From Paenibacillus sonchi (lineage in GTDB: Bacteria > Bacillota > Bacilli > Paenibacillales > Paenibacillaceae): a stretch of DNA of 64,000 nt. The DNA is taken from assembly GCF_016772475.1 (NCBI RefSeq), contig NZ_CP068595.1, positions 6,200,001 through 6,264,000 on the forward strand. The letters are read 5' to 3'. The notes under the pieces are model-generated. The model was not told where the DNA came from, did no database searches, and worked only from the letters and a program-made list of their open reading frames with translations. Made by a program: the position numbers and the translations under genes. Positions 16,846-24,532 of the stretch are shown here, one piece after another (within the stretch, counting starts at the first letter, position 1; every line of letters starts with the position of its first letter).

Positions 16846-17442
16846 CTATGCTGAATGAAACCGTTCGATAATCATCGGCTGCAGCTGTTGGCCCTGCAAA
16901 GCCGCAAAGCAGGCTTCGGGAATGAGGTCCATCTGGGCCACAAGCGAATTCGGCTTGCCCTGCGGATTATCCTGGCCGAACGGAACGAAATAAATGTTCT
17001 TCGCAACCAGAAGCTTCGCGATATTCGCCGCATTCAGGCCAAGTCCATCATTGGTGGAGATTGCCAGCACCAGCGGACGGCTGTTGCGCAGCTGCGCTTT
17101 GGCGGCCATCAGCACGGGGCTGTCGGTCATGGCGTTAGCCAATTTACTTGTCGTATTCCCCGTGCAGGGTGCAATAGTCAGCACATCCAGCAGCTTGGAA
17201 GGACCCAGCGGTTCCGCTTCAACAATTGTAGAAATGATATCATTCCCTGTTATTTCTTTCAACTGTTTTAGCCAATTTTCCGATGTGCCAAAGCGGGTGT
17301 CCGTATTCAGCACGGATGCGGACACAATCGGCACCACATTGGCTCCGCCCTCCATAAACCGCTGAATCTGCGGCATTACCTCGGCAAACGTGCAGTGTGA
17401 GCCGGTCATCGCATAACCTACTGTTTTTCCATGCCAATCCAT
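16846..17442 (-). CDS. spoVFB: Dipicolinate synthase subunit B
   Basis: Flavoprotein-fold subunit of dipicolinate synthase (also DpaB), which makes dipicolinic acid in the mother cell for import into the forespore. A 198-residue protein with an N-terminal DWHGKTVGYAMTGSHC segment, a Ser/Pro-rich flavin-loop region, and APCTGNTTSKLANAMTDSPVLMA typical of the flavoprotein family (about residues 95-117). ATG start at 17442 overlaps the stop codon of spoVFA by one base, so the two subunits are co-translated. Expression is expected in the mother cell under SigK. Confidence 0.93.
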   Translation of the reverse strand: MDWHGKTVGYAMTGSHCTFAEVMPQIQRFMEGGANVVPIVSASVLNTDTRFGTSENWLKQLKEITGNDIISTIVEAEPLGPSKLLDVLTIAPCTGNTTSKLANAMTDSPVLMAAKAQLRNSRPLVLAISTNDGLGLNAANIAKLLVAKNIYFVPFGQDNPQGKPNSLVAQMDLIPEACFAALQGQQLQPMIIERFHSA

Positions 17443-18338
17443 TAAACGTCCCCCCTGTTAAAAGTCTCGTCCGATATCGACTGTACCAGCGCGCCCGCCA
17501 TAATGATTCCGGCGCTTTTGGGAGCAACGACTCCGGGCAGTCCCGGTGCCAGCATGGCCTTGATCCCGCGTTTTTCCGCATAGCGGAAATCACACCCGCC
17601 CGGGGCGGAAGCCAGATCGATAATTACACAGTGTCTGGGAAGACGCGATAACACTTGTGCGGTGATAATCATACTAGGGATGGTGTTGAAAATAAGATCC
17701 GCCTCCGGCGCATGCGCCACCAGCTCTCCAGTCATAAAGGGCTTCCAGCCCATCTCCTCGGCCCGTGCGTAATGCTCCTGTTTTCTTACTCCCACCTTCA
17801 CGTTGGAACCGAGTCCCTGCAGCACTCTGGCCATTGTAAACCCTGTTCTGCCCATGCCCAGAACCATTGAGGTAGAGCCATGGATTGTAAAATCCGTATT
17901 CTGAATGGCCATAACCAATGCTCCCTCTGCTGTAGGAATGGAGTTGTAGATCGCCACATCGTCCCTGCTCAGCAGCTCCACCAGCTTCAGTGAATATTTG
18001 TCGCACAGGCCGCGCAAGTAGCTTTTGGCCATGCCGGTATAGACCATACAGCTTGGCGGAAGCGCGGCGATATGTTCCTCCAGCAGCTGCAGGCGCTCCG
18101 TTGACAAGAGGGCATTGATATTGCCTTCATCATCACACCCCACCGTTGGCAGCACCAGCACATCCGCGCGGCTCAGCAGCTCTGCCGACATGTGTTCCAG
18201 GCTTACCCCCGGGCTTGGGGCATCCCACTTGTCGAACCCGGCAGCGCTTACCGTAGCATCCATTTCCACACATTTCCGAATCACTTCAATCTGTCTCGCG
18301 TCCCCGCCCAGGAACACGATCCTGATGCCAGTAAGCAT
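17442..18338 (-). CDS. spoVFA: Dipicolinate synthase subunit A
   Basis: Oxidoreductase subunit of dipicolinate synthase (DpaA), converting a dihydrodipicolinate-pathway intermediate to dipicolinic acid. A 298-residue protein; an N-terminal domain (about 1-135) begins MLTGIRIVFLGGDARQIEVI, and a Rossmann NAD(P)-binding domain follows with the GMGRTGFTMARVLQGLG motif near residues 158-174. ATG at 18338 was preferred because AAAGGAG lies 10 bp upstream and the length matches Bacillus SpoVFA (297). A SigK-like promoter is visible upstream, and spoVFB follows with a one-base overlap. Confidence 0.94.
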   Translation of the reverse strand: MLTGIRIVFLGGDARQIEVIRKCVEMDATVSAAGFDKWDAPSPGVSLEHMSAELLSRADVLVLPTVGCDDEGNINALLSTERLQLLEEHIAALPPSCMVYTGMAKSYLRGLCDKYSLKLVELLSRDDVAIYNSIPTAEGALVMAIQNTDFTIHGSTSMVLGMGRTGFTMARVLQGLGSNVKVGVRKQEHYARAEEMGWKPFMTGELVAHAPEADLIFNTIPSMIITAQVLSRLPRHCVIIDLASAPGGCDFRYAEKRGIKAMLAPGLPGVVAPKSAGIIMAGALVQSISDETFNRGDV

Positions 18339-18359
18339 AGGGTTGACGCTCCTTTCCAC

Positions 18360-18405
18360 ATACACTATCGACTATAGAGCATCTTATGCCGCAGGCTGCG
18401 GATGG
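18360..18405 (-). promoter_or_regulatory. SigK-like promoter candidate of spoVFA
   Basis: On the minus strand an AC doublet is followed 17 bp later by CATAAGATG, which differs at one place from the SigK -10 pattern CATANNNTA. It lies about 45 bp before the spoVFA ATG. Pattern evidence only, supported by the known mother-cell expression of the family. Confidence 0.35.
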
Positions 18406-18467
18406 GTGATGAGCGGAGAAGAAATAATGGGCACCCGGGTACATCATGGAAAAAACAGCGAACAGAA

Positions 18468-18503
18468 ACGGCTGTGCGGTCCTCAATGAGACAGCGCAGC
18501 CGT
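18468..18503 (-). terminator. Terminator-like hairpin upstream of spoVFA
   Basis: ACGGCTGCGC (18503..18494) pairs with GCACAGCCGT (18477..18468) with one mismatch, followed on the minus strand by a TTCTGTTCGC stretch and then six T residues. It would stop transcription arriving from the repeat/intron island. Confidence 0.6.
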
Positions 18504-18558
18504 CTTGGTTCTAGCGTTACCTGGAGAACGACTCCCCATGAATCCTACGCAACTCTTT

Positions 18559-18744
18559 AAGTGGAAAAAGGTTAACTAATTTGCCGGAGTACCCTACCCT
18601 CGGGCAGATGAAGTGGAAAAAGGGACACTAATTCAGCTCATTTCACCATTGGAGCAGAAATGTGGCCCAATTAAGTTTACTTTTTTCCACTTCATTCTCA
18701 GGATTTCTTAATTTTCGGAAAAATAAGTTCCCTTTTTCCAACTA
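18559..18744. repeat. Cluster of four copies of a 22-25-bp repeat
   Basis: Units resembling AAGTGGAAAAAGGNNAACTAATT occur at 18559-18583 (+), 18611-18634 (+), 18669-18693 (-) and 18722-18744 (-). The last copy begins GTTGGAAAAAGGGAAC. Two are direct and two inverted, so the cluster can fold on itself. No coding sequence is visible across 18504-18920. They look like members of a dispersed intergenic repeat family, but copies elsewhere cannot be checked here. Confidence 0.7.
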
Positions 18745-18792
18745 ACACCTGCGAAGAAGCCGGTAAAGGCGGATGCCCTATTCCTTCGCGAT

Positions 18793-18822
18793 CTTTCCGC
18801 AGCCGTTACGGACAGGAGAGCC
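18793..18822. repeat. Left arm of an imperfect inverted repeat flanking the group II intron
   Basis: The sequence CTTTCCGCAGCCGTTACGGA (first 20 bases) continues to a GAGCC end. It is matched in inverted orientation by 20840-20868 on the other side of the intron, so before intron insertion the two arms could form one hairpin with a loop of about 100 nt. Confidence 0.55.
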
Positions 18823-18971
18823 ATTATGGATAGAAAATTTGCCTATTCCGCAGGACTAGGGACTCAGATGCCTTTATTTCTCCCTTTCCCCTTTATTCCA
18901 GTCTCCATCGAACGATATAGTCGAGTAGGCGGGGGCGCTTTCCTATCCCGGATTGCCCCCTTACCCCTCAC

Positions 18972-19005
18972 AGATCCGTACGTGCCCAATTAAGGCATAC
19001 GGCTC
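18972..19005 (-). ncRNA. Group II intron domain V
   Basis: A 34-nt hairpin: on the minus strand GAGCCGTATGCC pairs back with the GGGCACGTACGGATCT arm, leaving the AGC catalytic triad (GAGCC start) and a central bulge. Length and shape match domain V, the most conserved part of group II introns. Confidence 0.8.
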
Positions 19006-19018
19006 TTCAAGTTACCAT

Positions 19019-20323
19019 TCACAGTTGCATACAAGTTGACCGTGATGCGAGGCTTTGGCAGCGGATTTCGGCGAGGAAGGCTTTGAACTTCTCCAGCGTG
19101 AATGTTCGTTTCTGACTCCGTCGGTTACGCCATTTCCATATCGCATTTAACACCAGACTGTAGTAGCGGGAGATCCCGTGCCAGTTGTCTGACACGCCAT
19201 AGTATTGGTAATGACCTCTTAGTTTCCTCCGTACGCTGTCCACGAACATCCCCTCTGGCTGGTGTCGGTTCTGACGAGCCCACTGCGTAATCTCCTTTAC
19301 CCGCAGTCGAAACTTCTTTGGACTTGTTTTGCGTAGGAGTCGGTACTTTCCGCTTTTCCCTCTACCCCAGATGTGGCGGAACCCCAGGAAGTCGAAGGTC
19401 GCCGGCTTGGTCAACCCGGCTCGTTTACAGTCCACTTCCGCACCATATCCGAAACGGATCAGCTTCGTTTTCTCTTCCGCAATCGTCAGATTGAACTTTC
19501 CCATTCGCTCCTCCAGTGCCTCGTAGAACGCCTTCGCCTCTTCTTCCCGCTCAAAGCCACACACAAAATCATCAGCAAACCTCACCATCCCTGCTTTTCC
19601 CCGGCATCGCTTCCCCTTGATTTCGATCTCGAACCACAGGTCTAACACATAGTGGAGGTACACATTCCCAAGTAGGGGAGACAGATTGCCACCCTGTGGC
19701 GTGCCTTCCTCTGTTTCTTGGTAGAACCCTTCTTCCATTACGCCACCTTTCAAGAAGCGCCCGATGAGTCGCAAGAAGTTTGGGTCTGCGATGTCATGTT
19801 CCAGAAATTGTCTAAGCCATTCATGATCGACATAGTTGAAGAATCCCCTAATGTCTACATCCACAATGTAGCGCACGCCTTGTTTCATGATAAGTCGATC
19901 TAGTGCCTGCAAGGCTTGGTGTTGGCTTCTTCCGGGTCGAAACCCGTAGGAGCAGGGTAAGAACTTCTCTTCATAAATCGCGTTCAATATCTGGCTCATG
20001 GCTTTCTGGACGAGCTTGTCTTCGTAGGAGGGAATGCCGAGCGGGCGTTTGTTGCCGTTTTCCTTCGGAATGTACGTCCGCCTTGATGGTTTCGGTTTGT
20101 ACGCCTGCCGCTTCATACGCGAGAGGAGGTCTTCCAGATTGGACTCCAGCTCTCTTTCGTATTCGGCTTTCGTTACACCGTCCACTCCTGCCGCTTTATC
20201 TCCTTGCATCTCCAGATGACAATCCCATAGCCTCTGTTTATCTAACAGATGGACCAGTGATGTCATCCGCTCTTTCGGTCGGTTTCTTGCTACTTCTGCT
20301 ATTCTGGATAGTTTCGTATCCAT
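19019..20323 (-). CDS. ltrA: Group II intron-encoded reverse transcriptase/maturase
   Basis: A 434-residue LtrA-type protein that helps the intron splice and copies it into new sites. Reverse transcriptase blocks run from about residue 60 to 320: KRPLGIPSYEDKLVQKA, YGFRPGRSQHQAL, the TPQGGNLSPLLGNVYLHYVLD block, and the catalytic RFADDFV near residue 245. A maturase (X) domain follows (about 340-420). There is no C-terminal HNH endonuclease, so it would rely on other target-priming routes, as endonuclease-lacking classes do. The ATG at 20323 follows GGAGG. The reading frame is intact and may be functional. I do not assign the intron class with confidence. Confidence 0.93.
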   Translation of the reverse strand: MDTKLSRIAEVARNRPKERMTSLVHLLDKQRLWDCHLEMQGDKAAGVDGVTKAEYERELESNLEDLLSRMKRQAYKPKPSRRTYIPKENGNKRPLGIPSYEDKLVQKAMSQILNAIYEEKFLPCSYGFRPGRSQHQALQALDRLIMKQGVRYIVDVDIRGFFNYVDHEWLRQFLEHDIADPNFLRLIGRFLKGGVMEEGFYQETEEGTPQGGNLSPLLGNVYLHYVLDLWFEIEIKGKRCRGKAGMVRFADDFVCGFEREEEAKAFYEALEERMGKFNLTIAEEKTKLIRFGYGAEVDCKRAGLTKPATFDFLGFRHIWGRGKSGKYRLLRKTSPKKFRLRVKEITQWARQNRHQPEGMFVDSVRRKLRGHYQYYGVSDNWHGISRYYSLVLNAIWKWRNRRSQKRTFTLEKFKAFLAEIRCQSLASRSTCMQL

Positions 20324-20839
20324 CGCTTCTCTACCTCCGTGTGTAGTCGATGTTTCCCTCTCTCAGATCGGTTTCCTGCCTTCTCCTTCCCTCCACCAGC
20401 ATTACCCGGTTTCTTCGGTACTACGAGTCGGTCCGACTCCCTGCGCACCATTTGCCTTTCTTCCTTTTGATCGGTTGGCAGGCATACTCTCGCACTTTTC
20501 CTAAATAGTACTCCGTCGCGAAAGAGCCGCAGGGTCTCCCGAGTTGCTGCATGGTCATTGGTCAGCATGCCTGGCTCTCTGACTCCGGGGAAGCGTGGTC
20601 ACACTCGCCATTTTTTTTCCGCGTGATCACATGTTGCCTTCCAGTAGCCGTAAACCGTCGGCCTTCCCAACGTACTCCTTTTCGGAGCTCTATCACTTTC
20701 AGGCCTACTACCTTCCTGTCTACGCTTAGCACTCTGCGTTACTGCAGACAGCCCAAGACTCGGTATTGGTGATGTGGCTTCCATCTTACCAAGCGGGGTT
20801 CACACCCGCTAAACCATGCAACCTAGCTCGGTCGCTCAC

Positions 20840-20868
20840 GGCTCCTGAGTCCGTAACTGCTGAAAAAG
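20840..20868. repeat. Right arm of the inverted repeat flanking the intron
   Basis: GGCTCCTGAGTCCGTAACTG plus nine further bases, inverted relative to 18793-18822. The intron 5' end touches this arm. The rest of 20324-20836 is intron RNA and holds no second gene that I can support. Confidence 0.55.
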
Positions 20869-20890
20869 TAAGGTTTTTGGCAAAATAAGG

Positions 20891-20901
20891 GCTCCTCGGT
20901 C
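20891..20901. repeat. Target site duplication, left copy
   Basis: GCTCCTCGGTC directly precedes the IS element and is repeated exactly after its right end. Eleven bp is within the usual range for IS4-family elements. Confidence 0.85.
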
Positions 20902-22475
20902 ACTAGCGTTGCATAAAAGCTCCCACAACATTTGATTTAGATAAATTAACTATATTTGTGAAATTTTATTTTATTTTCATGGGCATAAACTGAAAAATCC
21001 CCTATTGTAAAGATGTAGGTCGTTATCCAACCCCAACTTTACAAAAGGAGACTCACCATGGATAACATACCTAAAATGACCGTCATTCGTCAATGCCTTT
21101 CTTTATTGCCTACCTTGTCCCCCACTTGCGTCCCTTTGGACTATGGGGTAAAAAAGCTGCGTACCCTCGCACTATTGCAGCTTTCGGTAACCGCTCATCT
21201 TTTGCGCTGGGAATCCTACCGCGAGTATGCGTGGCAGCTCGACGCTTCCCCTGATCTGCAGGAACTCCTCAGGGCTTCCAAGCATTAGTGCTTCACAGGT
21301 CAGCCGGCGGATGAATCAGTTGCCTACGGCCTTGCTGGAACATCTGTTTTATGCCCTAACCCATCTTATCAAAAACCTGTCCCGTCCTGCCTCGAGCGGG
21401 CTGCTTCAGCGAGTCGGGCGGTTACTTCTTGTGGATGCCAGTTGCTTGAAACTTCCTGCCTTTTTGTCTGACTGGGCCCGGGTGACGCGGGACCGCTGCG
21501 GCGTTAAAATTCATGTCTCGTACGCGGTGACTTCCCCGGAACATACCTTCGTTCAGCACATGGTGCCTTCCACGGGGAATGTGAGTGACTACGAAGGATC
21601 GGATCTGTTGCTGCACGAGGAAGAGGTCACCTATGTCCTGGATCGCGGGTACGTATGCTACGAGCGGATGGACCGCTGGATTGAAGGTGGGCTGAATTTT
21701 GTGATGCGCATCGCCGACCACCATCAAGCCAATGTGCTCCACGAGCACCCCGTTCCGGAAGGAAGCCGCATCCTGCGGGACGCCACCGTCCAAATGGGGA
21801 GCGGATATACGGCGATGGAGCAACGCGTTCGTCTCGTCGAATTTACGGATGAAAAGGGACGATTGTACCGAATTGTGACCACGCAATGGGAGGCCTCCGC
21901 CGAAGATATCGCAGAGATATACAAGCACCGGTGGCTGATCGAACTCTTTTTTAAGTGGCTGAAGCAGCATCTGCGGTTGGTTCGCTTGCAAAGTACCCAG
22001 CCGCAGGGAATCTGAAATCATTTGTACCTCTCTCTGATTGCCCATGCGCTGACACTGTACATTCGTTACACGCAAGCGCCGGAGAAAACAGAATGGGAAG
22101 TCCTCAAACGATTGCGAATTCATGCGGCCAAAGAGCACACGTGGGAAGAATTCATCCAGGAGCTCAACCGAAGGCCGACCCGAACGTCCAAAGGACGAAG
22201 AAAGACCGGGGCGAAGCGCAGAACACCGACACTCGACCATCCAGTAGCCTACACCAAAGCAGTCAACGAAAAACGGATCGTGGATCGGAAGCAGAAAAAA
22301 GCGGGTATCGAGCAGAACAAGAACAACAAATAAAGAGTGTTATGGAATAATATGGATGACAATGACCTAAGCTTAAGAAAGGTCGTTCATTTTCTTCTTG
22401 ACTGAATATATTGTGAAAATAATCACTAAATTCAATTGTCATTGCGGTTAATGTCAGTGTTTATGCAACGCTAAT
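20902..22475 (+). mobile_element. Degenerate IS4-family insertion sequence
   Basis: A 1574-bp element bounded by imperfect inverted repeats: the left end ACTAGCGTTGCATAAA matches the right end read inversely (ATTAGCGTTGCATAAA) over 15 of 16 bases. An identical 11-bp duplication flanks it. The single transposase gene has the IS4 YREK signature but contains a frameshift and a premature stop. The insertion lies in the left arm of a GGGCTCC...GGAGCCC inverted repeat (20890-20896 and 22514-22520), which it splits. The clean target duplication argues for a transposition event not followed by rearrangement. Confidence 0.88.
21058..22333 (+). pseudogene. IS4-family transposase, broken by a frameshift and a stop
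   Basis: DDE-type transposase. The first segment ends after 76 residues at 21288; the frame then continues from about 21270 in another frame, as if one base had been added in CTCAGGG (GLPSISASQVSRRMNQLP follows). It is next cut by TGA at 22013-22015, where GIWNHLYLSLIAHALTL would be expected, so TGG has become TGA; the same frame runs on to 22333. Catalytic parts are still readable: Asp in LLLVDASCLKLP, Asp in YVLDRGY, and the Y-x2-R-x3-E-x6-K signature in YKHRWLIELFFKWLK. The protein cannot be made whole without recoding. Confidence 0.87.
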
Positions 22476-22486
22476 GCTCCTCGGTC
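22476..22486. repeat. Target site duplication, right copy
   Basis: GCTCCTCGGTC, identical to the copy at the left end of the IS element. The next bases carry two further GTCCGC repeats and then the GGAGCCC arm. Positions 22521-22636 show no gene. Confidence 0.85.
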
Positions 22487-22636
22487 CGCTTTTGTCCGCT
22501 TCAGTCCGCGGATGGAGCCCTATCCTTCTGCATTGCGTATATCCTGTGAGGCTTCTTAAGATATCCACATTTTTTTACACTGTATTACAGTTAAATAGGG
22601 AGGAAGTCAGTTCCCCCAAAACATATCAATTATATT

Positions 22637-22689
22637 TTAAAAAAAAGCTTGCGGGTAAATACCGGCAACGGTATCTCCGCAAGCTTTGT
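22637..22689 (-). terminator. Strong rho-independent terminator downstream of dut
   Basis: AAGCTTGCGG (22686..22677) pairs perfectly with CCGCAAGCTT (22654..22645); inside, TACCG and CGGTA form a second stem. Eight T residues follow on the minus strand. It insulates dut from the mobile-element island. Confidence 0.85.
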
Positions 22690-22722
22690 GTACAGCTATC
22701 GACGAAAGGCCGACTCAAGTAG

Positions 22723-22757
22723 AAACGGCTACGCCGTCCTAAAAAAGGACGGTGAAG
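22723..22757 (-). terminator. First hairpin after dut
   Basis: GGCTTCACCGTCCT pairs with AGGACGGCGTAGCC around a T-rich loop on the minus strand, with two mismatches, seven bases after the dut stop. The following tail GTTTCTACTT is only weakly U-rich, so it may act together with the stronger hairpin at 22637-22689. Confidence 0.55.
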
Positions 22758-22763
22758 CCCTTG

Positions 22764-23210
22764 TTATTTCCCCGTATGGCCAAAGCCGCCGGCACCACGT
22801 TCAGTTTCCGACAGCTCGTCCACCTGGACCATTGTCACAGAAGGTACAGCCTGGAAAACCATTTGGGCAATCCGTTCATTCCGGGCAATGGCAAAAGGCT
22901 CCTGTCCGAGATTGATCAGCAGCACCTTAATCTCTCCCCGGTAGTCGGCGTCGATGGTTCCCGGTGTGTTCAGGCAGGTAATGCCATGCTTCAGCGCCAG
23001 CCCGCTGCGCGGCCGGATTTGTGCCTCCAGGCCGTCCGGAATGGCCAGCGATATGCCAGTGGGGATTAGGGCACGCTCGCCCGGAGCGAGGACAACCGCT
23101 TCTCCCACGGCGGCATACAGGTCATACCCCGAAGCCTGTTCCGACATTTTACGGGGCAGCTCCACATCCTCATTCCCGGAAAGCTTGTTAATTTGAACGT
23201 AATAAGACAA
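22764..23210 (-). CDS. dut: dUTP diphosphatase
   Basis: Hydrolyses dUTP to dUMP, keeping uracil out of DNA and supplying dTMP synthesis. A 148-residue trimeric-type dUTPase with all five motifs: [19 protein letters not shown], the [17 protein letters not shown] block with the catalytic Asp, RIAQMVFQ, and the C-terminal [10 protein letters not shown] that closes over the substrate. TTG at 23210 is favoured by AGGAG 8 bp upstream; ATG at 23216 is also possible but too close to that site. The start overlaps the end of the M16 peptidase gene by about 23 bp. Two hairpins follow the stop. Confidence 0.93.
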   Translation of the reverse strand: MSYYVQINKLSGNEDVELPRKMSEQASGYDLYAAVGEAVVLAPGERALIPTGISLAIPDGLEAQIRPRSGLALKHGITCLNTPGTIDADYRGEIKVLLINLGQEPFAIARNERIAQMVFQAVPSVTMVQVDELSETERGAGGFGHTGK

Positions 23211-24453
23211 GATCATCTCTCCTAACATTGGCAATAGCTTTGTCTGTTGCGCCTACCATCGCCACAGCGAGCGGCTGCGCAAACATATGATCCAGCAGCT
23301 GGTTCACATCATCCATGCTTACCTGCTGAATTTTGGCGATCATATCATCCAGTGTATCATGTCTTCCCAGCATCAGCTCGTTTTTTCCGATACGGTTCAT
23401 GCGGCTGCTGGTGCTTTCGAGGCTGAGGATCAGGCTGCCTTTGAGCTGCTCCTTGCCTTTTCGCAGTTCATCTTCGCTTAGTCCCTTGACGGCAAGCTCA
23501 TGCATCATTTCTTTGATCAGCTCGGTAACCTCTTTGGTCTGCTTCGGCGCAGTCCCCGCATATACCGTGAACAGCCCGCTATCCGCCTGGGAGCTGTGGT
23601 AAGAGTAGACCGAGTAGGCCAACCCTCGTTTTTCACGGATTTCCTGGAACATCCGCGAGCTCATGCCGCCGCCAATGGCATTGTTAAGCAGCACCATCGG
23701 ATATTGCAGCGGCCCTCCGCTTTGGACACCCGGCAGGGAGAGGCAAATATGGTTTTGCTCTGTTTTTTTGCGGTGGAACAGCAGCCCGCCATGGAAATCG
23801 GGTGCAGCCAGCGCTGCGGATCCGCCATGATTCTGAAAAGAGCCGAAGTGCTTCTCCAGCAGCTCCTCCAGCCCGTCATTGATGTTGCCGGCCACACTGA
23901 TCACTGTGTTCTCAATCGTATATTGTGCCTTCATATAAGCCCGGAGATCATCCGGGGTCATTTCCTGAAGCCGTTCCTTGAGGCCCAGAATGGAATAGGC
24001 CAGGGGGTGCTCACCGTAAGCTGCAGCGCACATCAGATCATGCACCAGATCATCCGGTGTGTCCTCGCACATGGCGATTTCCTCGAGAATAACATTTTTC
24101 TCCTTCGCCAGCTCTTCGGCGTCCATCCGCGAACGGAAAAACATATCGGCCAGCACATCCACCGCAATCGGCAGATGCTCATCCAGCACTTTGGCATAAT
24201 AGCATGTATATTCCTTAGAGGTAAACGCATTGACGTTGCCGCCGATAGCGTCGAACTGTTCAGCAATATCCTTGGCGCTGTACCGGTCGGTTCCTTTGAA
24301 CAGCATATGCTCAATAAAATGAGAAATCCCGTTGTTCTGCGGAGTCTCATTGCGGGAGCCTGTTTTGACCCATATTCCAAAGGAAACGGATCGGCCGGTG
24401 GGAATTTTTTCAGTTACCACCCTGAGGCCGTTTGACAATACTATTTTTTCCAC
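23188..24453 (-). CDS. ymxG: M16 family zinc metallopeptidase (YmxG-like)
   Basis: A 421-residue M16 peptidase resembling mitochondrial processing peptidase beta and Bacillus YmxG (MlpA). The zinc site HFIEH is near residues 49-53, within the conserved [24 protein letters not shown] block; the second metal Glu lies downstream in the [15 protein letters not shown] segment. The C-terminal half carries the Gly-rich [24 protein letters not shown] loop. GTG at 24453 follows AGGAGG; codons further upstream lie in the ylxY reading region. It is the third M16 gene in the window. Substrate unknown. Confidence 0.9.
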   Translation of the reverse strand: MEKIVLSNGLRVVTEKIPTGRSVSFGIWVKTGSRNETPQNNGISHFIEHMLFKGTDRYSAKDIAEQFDAIGGNVNAFTSKEYTCYYAKVLDEHLPIAVDVLADMFFRSRMDAEELAKEKNVILEEIAMCEDTPDDLVHDLMCAAAYGEHPLAYSILGLKERLQEMTPDDLRAYMKAQYTIENTVISVAGNINDGLEELLEKHFGSFQNHGGSAALAAPDFHGGLLFHRKKTEQNHICLSLPGVQSGGPLQYPMVLLNNAIGGGMSSRMFQEIREKRGLAYSVYSYHSSQADSGLFTVYAGTAPKQTKEVTELIKEMMHELAVKGLSEDELRKGKEQLKGSLILSLESTSSRMNRIGKNELMLGRHDTLDDMIAKIQQVSMDDVNQLLDHMFAQPLAVAMVGATDKAIANVRRDDLVLLRSN

Positions 24454-24532
24454 TTCTAAGTCCTCCTGGCATAGCCCTGGTTCTATCTGTATTTTGGTAT
24501 ACGCGCCTCTTATCCTACCAGAATTAGCCGGC

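Larger units (their letters stand above)
18920..20839 (-). mobile_element. Group II intron with reverse transcriptase
   Basis: A self-splicing retroelement of about 1.92 kb. The 5' end is placed at GTGAGCGACC (20839 downward), resembling the GUGYG rule; the 3' end at ...CTACTCGAC (18920), which fits the usual A-pyrimidine end. Between them lie about 515 nt of structured RNA, the reverse transcriptase gene, and domains V and VI. Domain V is recognisable at 18972-19005. The 5' boundary directly abuts one arm of an inverted repeat (20840-20868). It lies in an intergenic region and interrupts no host gene that I can see. Both ends are inferred by consensus and may be off by a few bases. Confidence 0.82.

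Noticed and set aside
18559..18744. CRISPR-like array
   Set aside because: Copies are in both orientations with unequal spacing, so they do not form a CRISPR array; no cas genes are nearby.
18366..18900. Host gene interrupted by the intron
   Set aside because: Joining the two flanks across the intron gives no open frame with a ribosome site; the flanks are repeats and hairpins.
20299..20568. 89-codon frame on the minus strand just before the reverse transcriptase
   Set aside because: It is part of the structured group II intron RNA, overlaps the true start in another frame and has no family resemblance.
22022..22333. Separate 103-residue gene on the plus strand
   Set aside because: It is in the same frame as the preceding transposase segment and is its C-terminus after a premature TGA.
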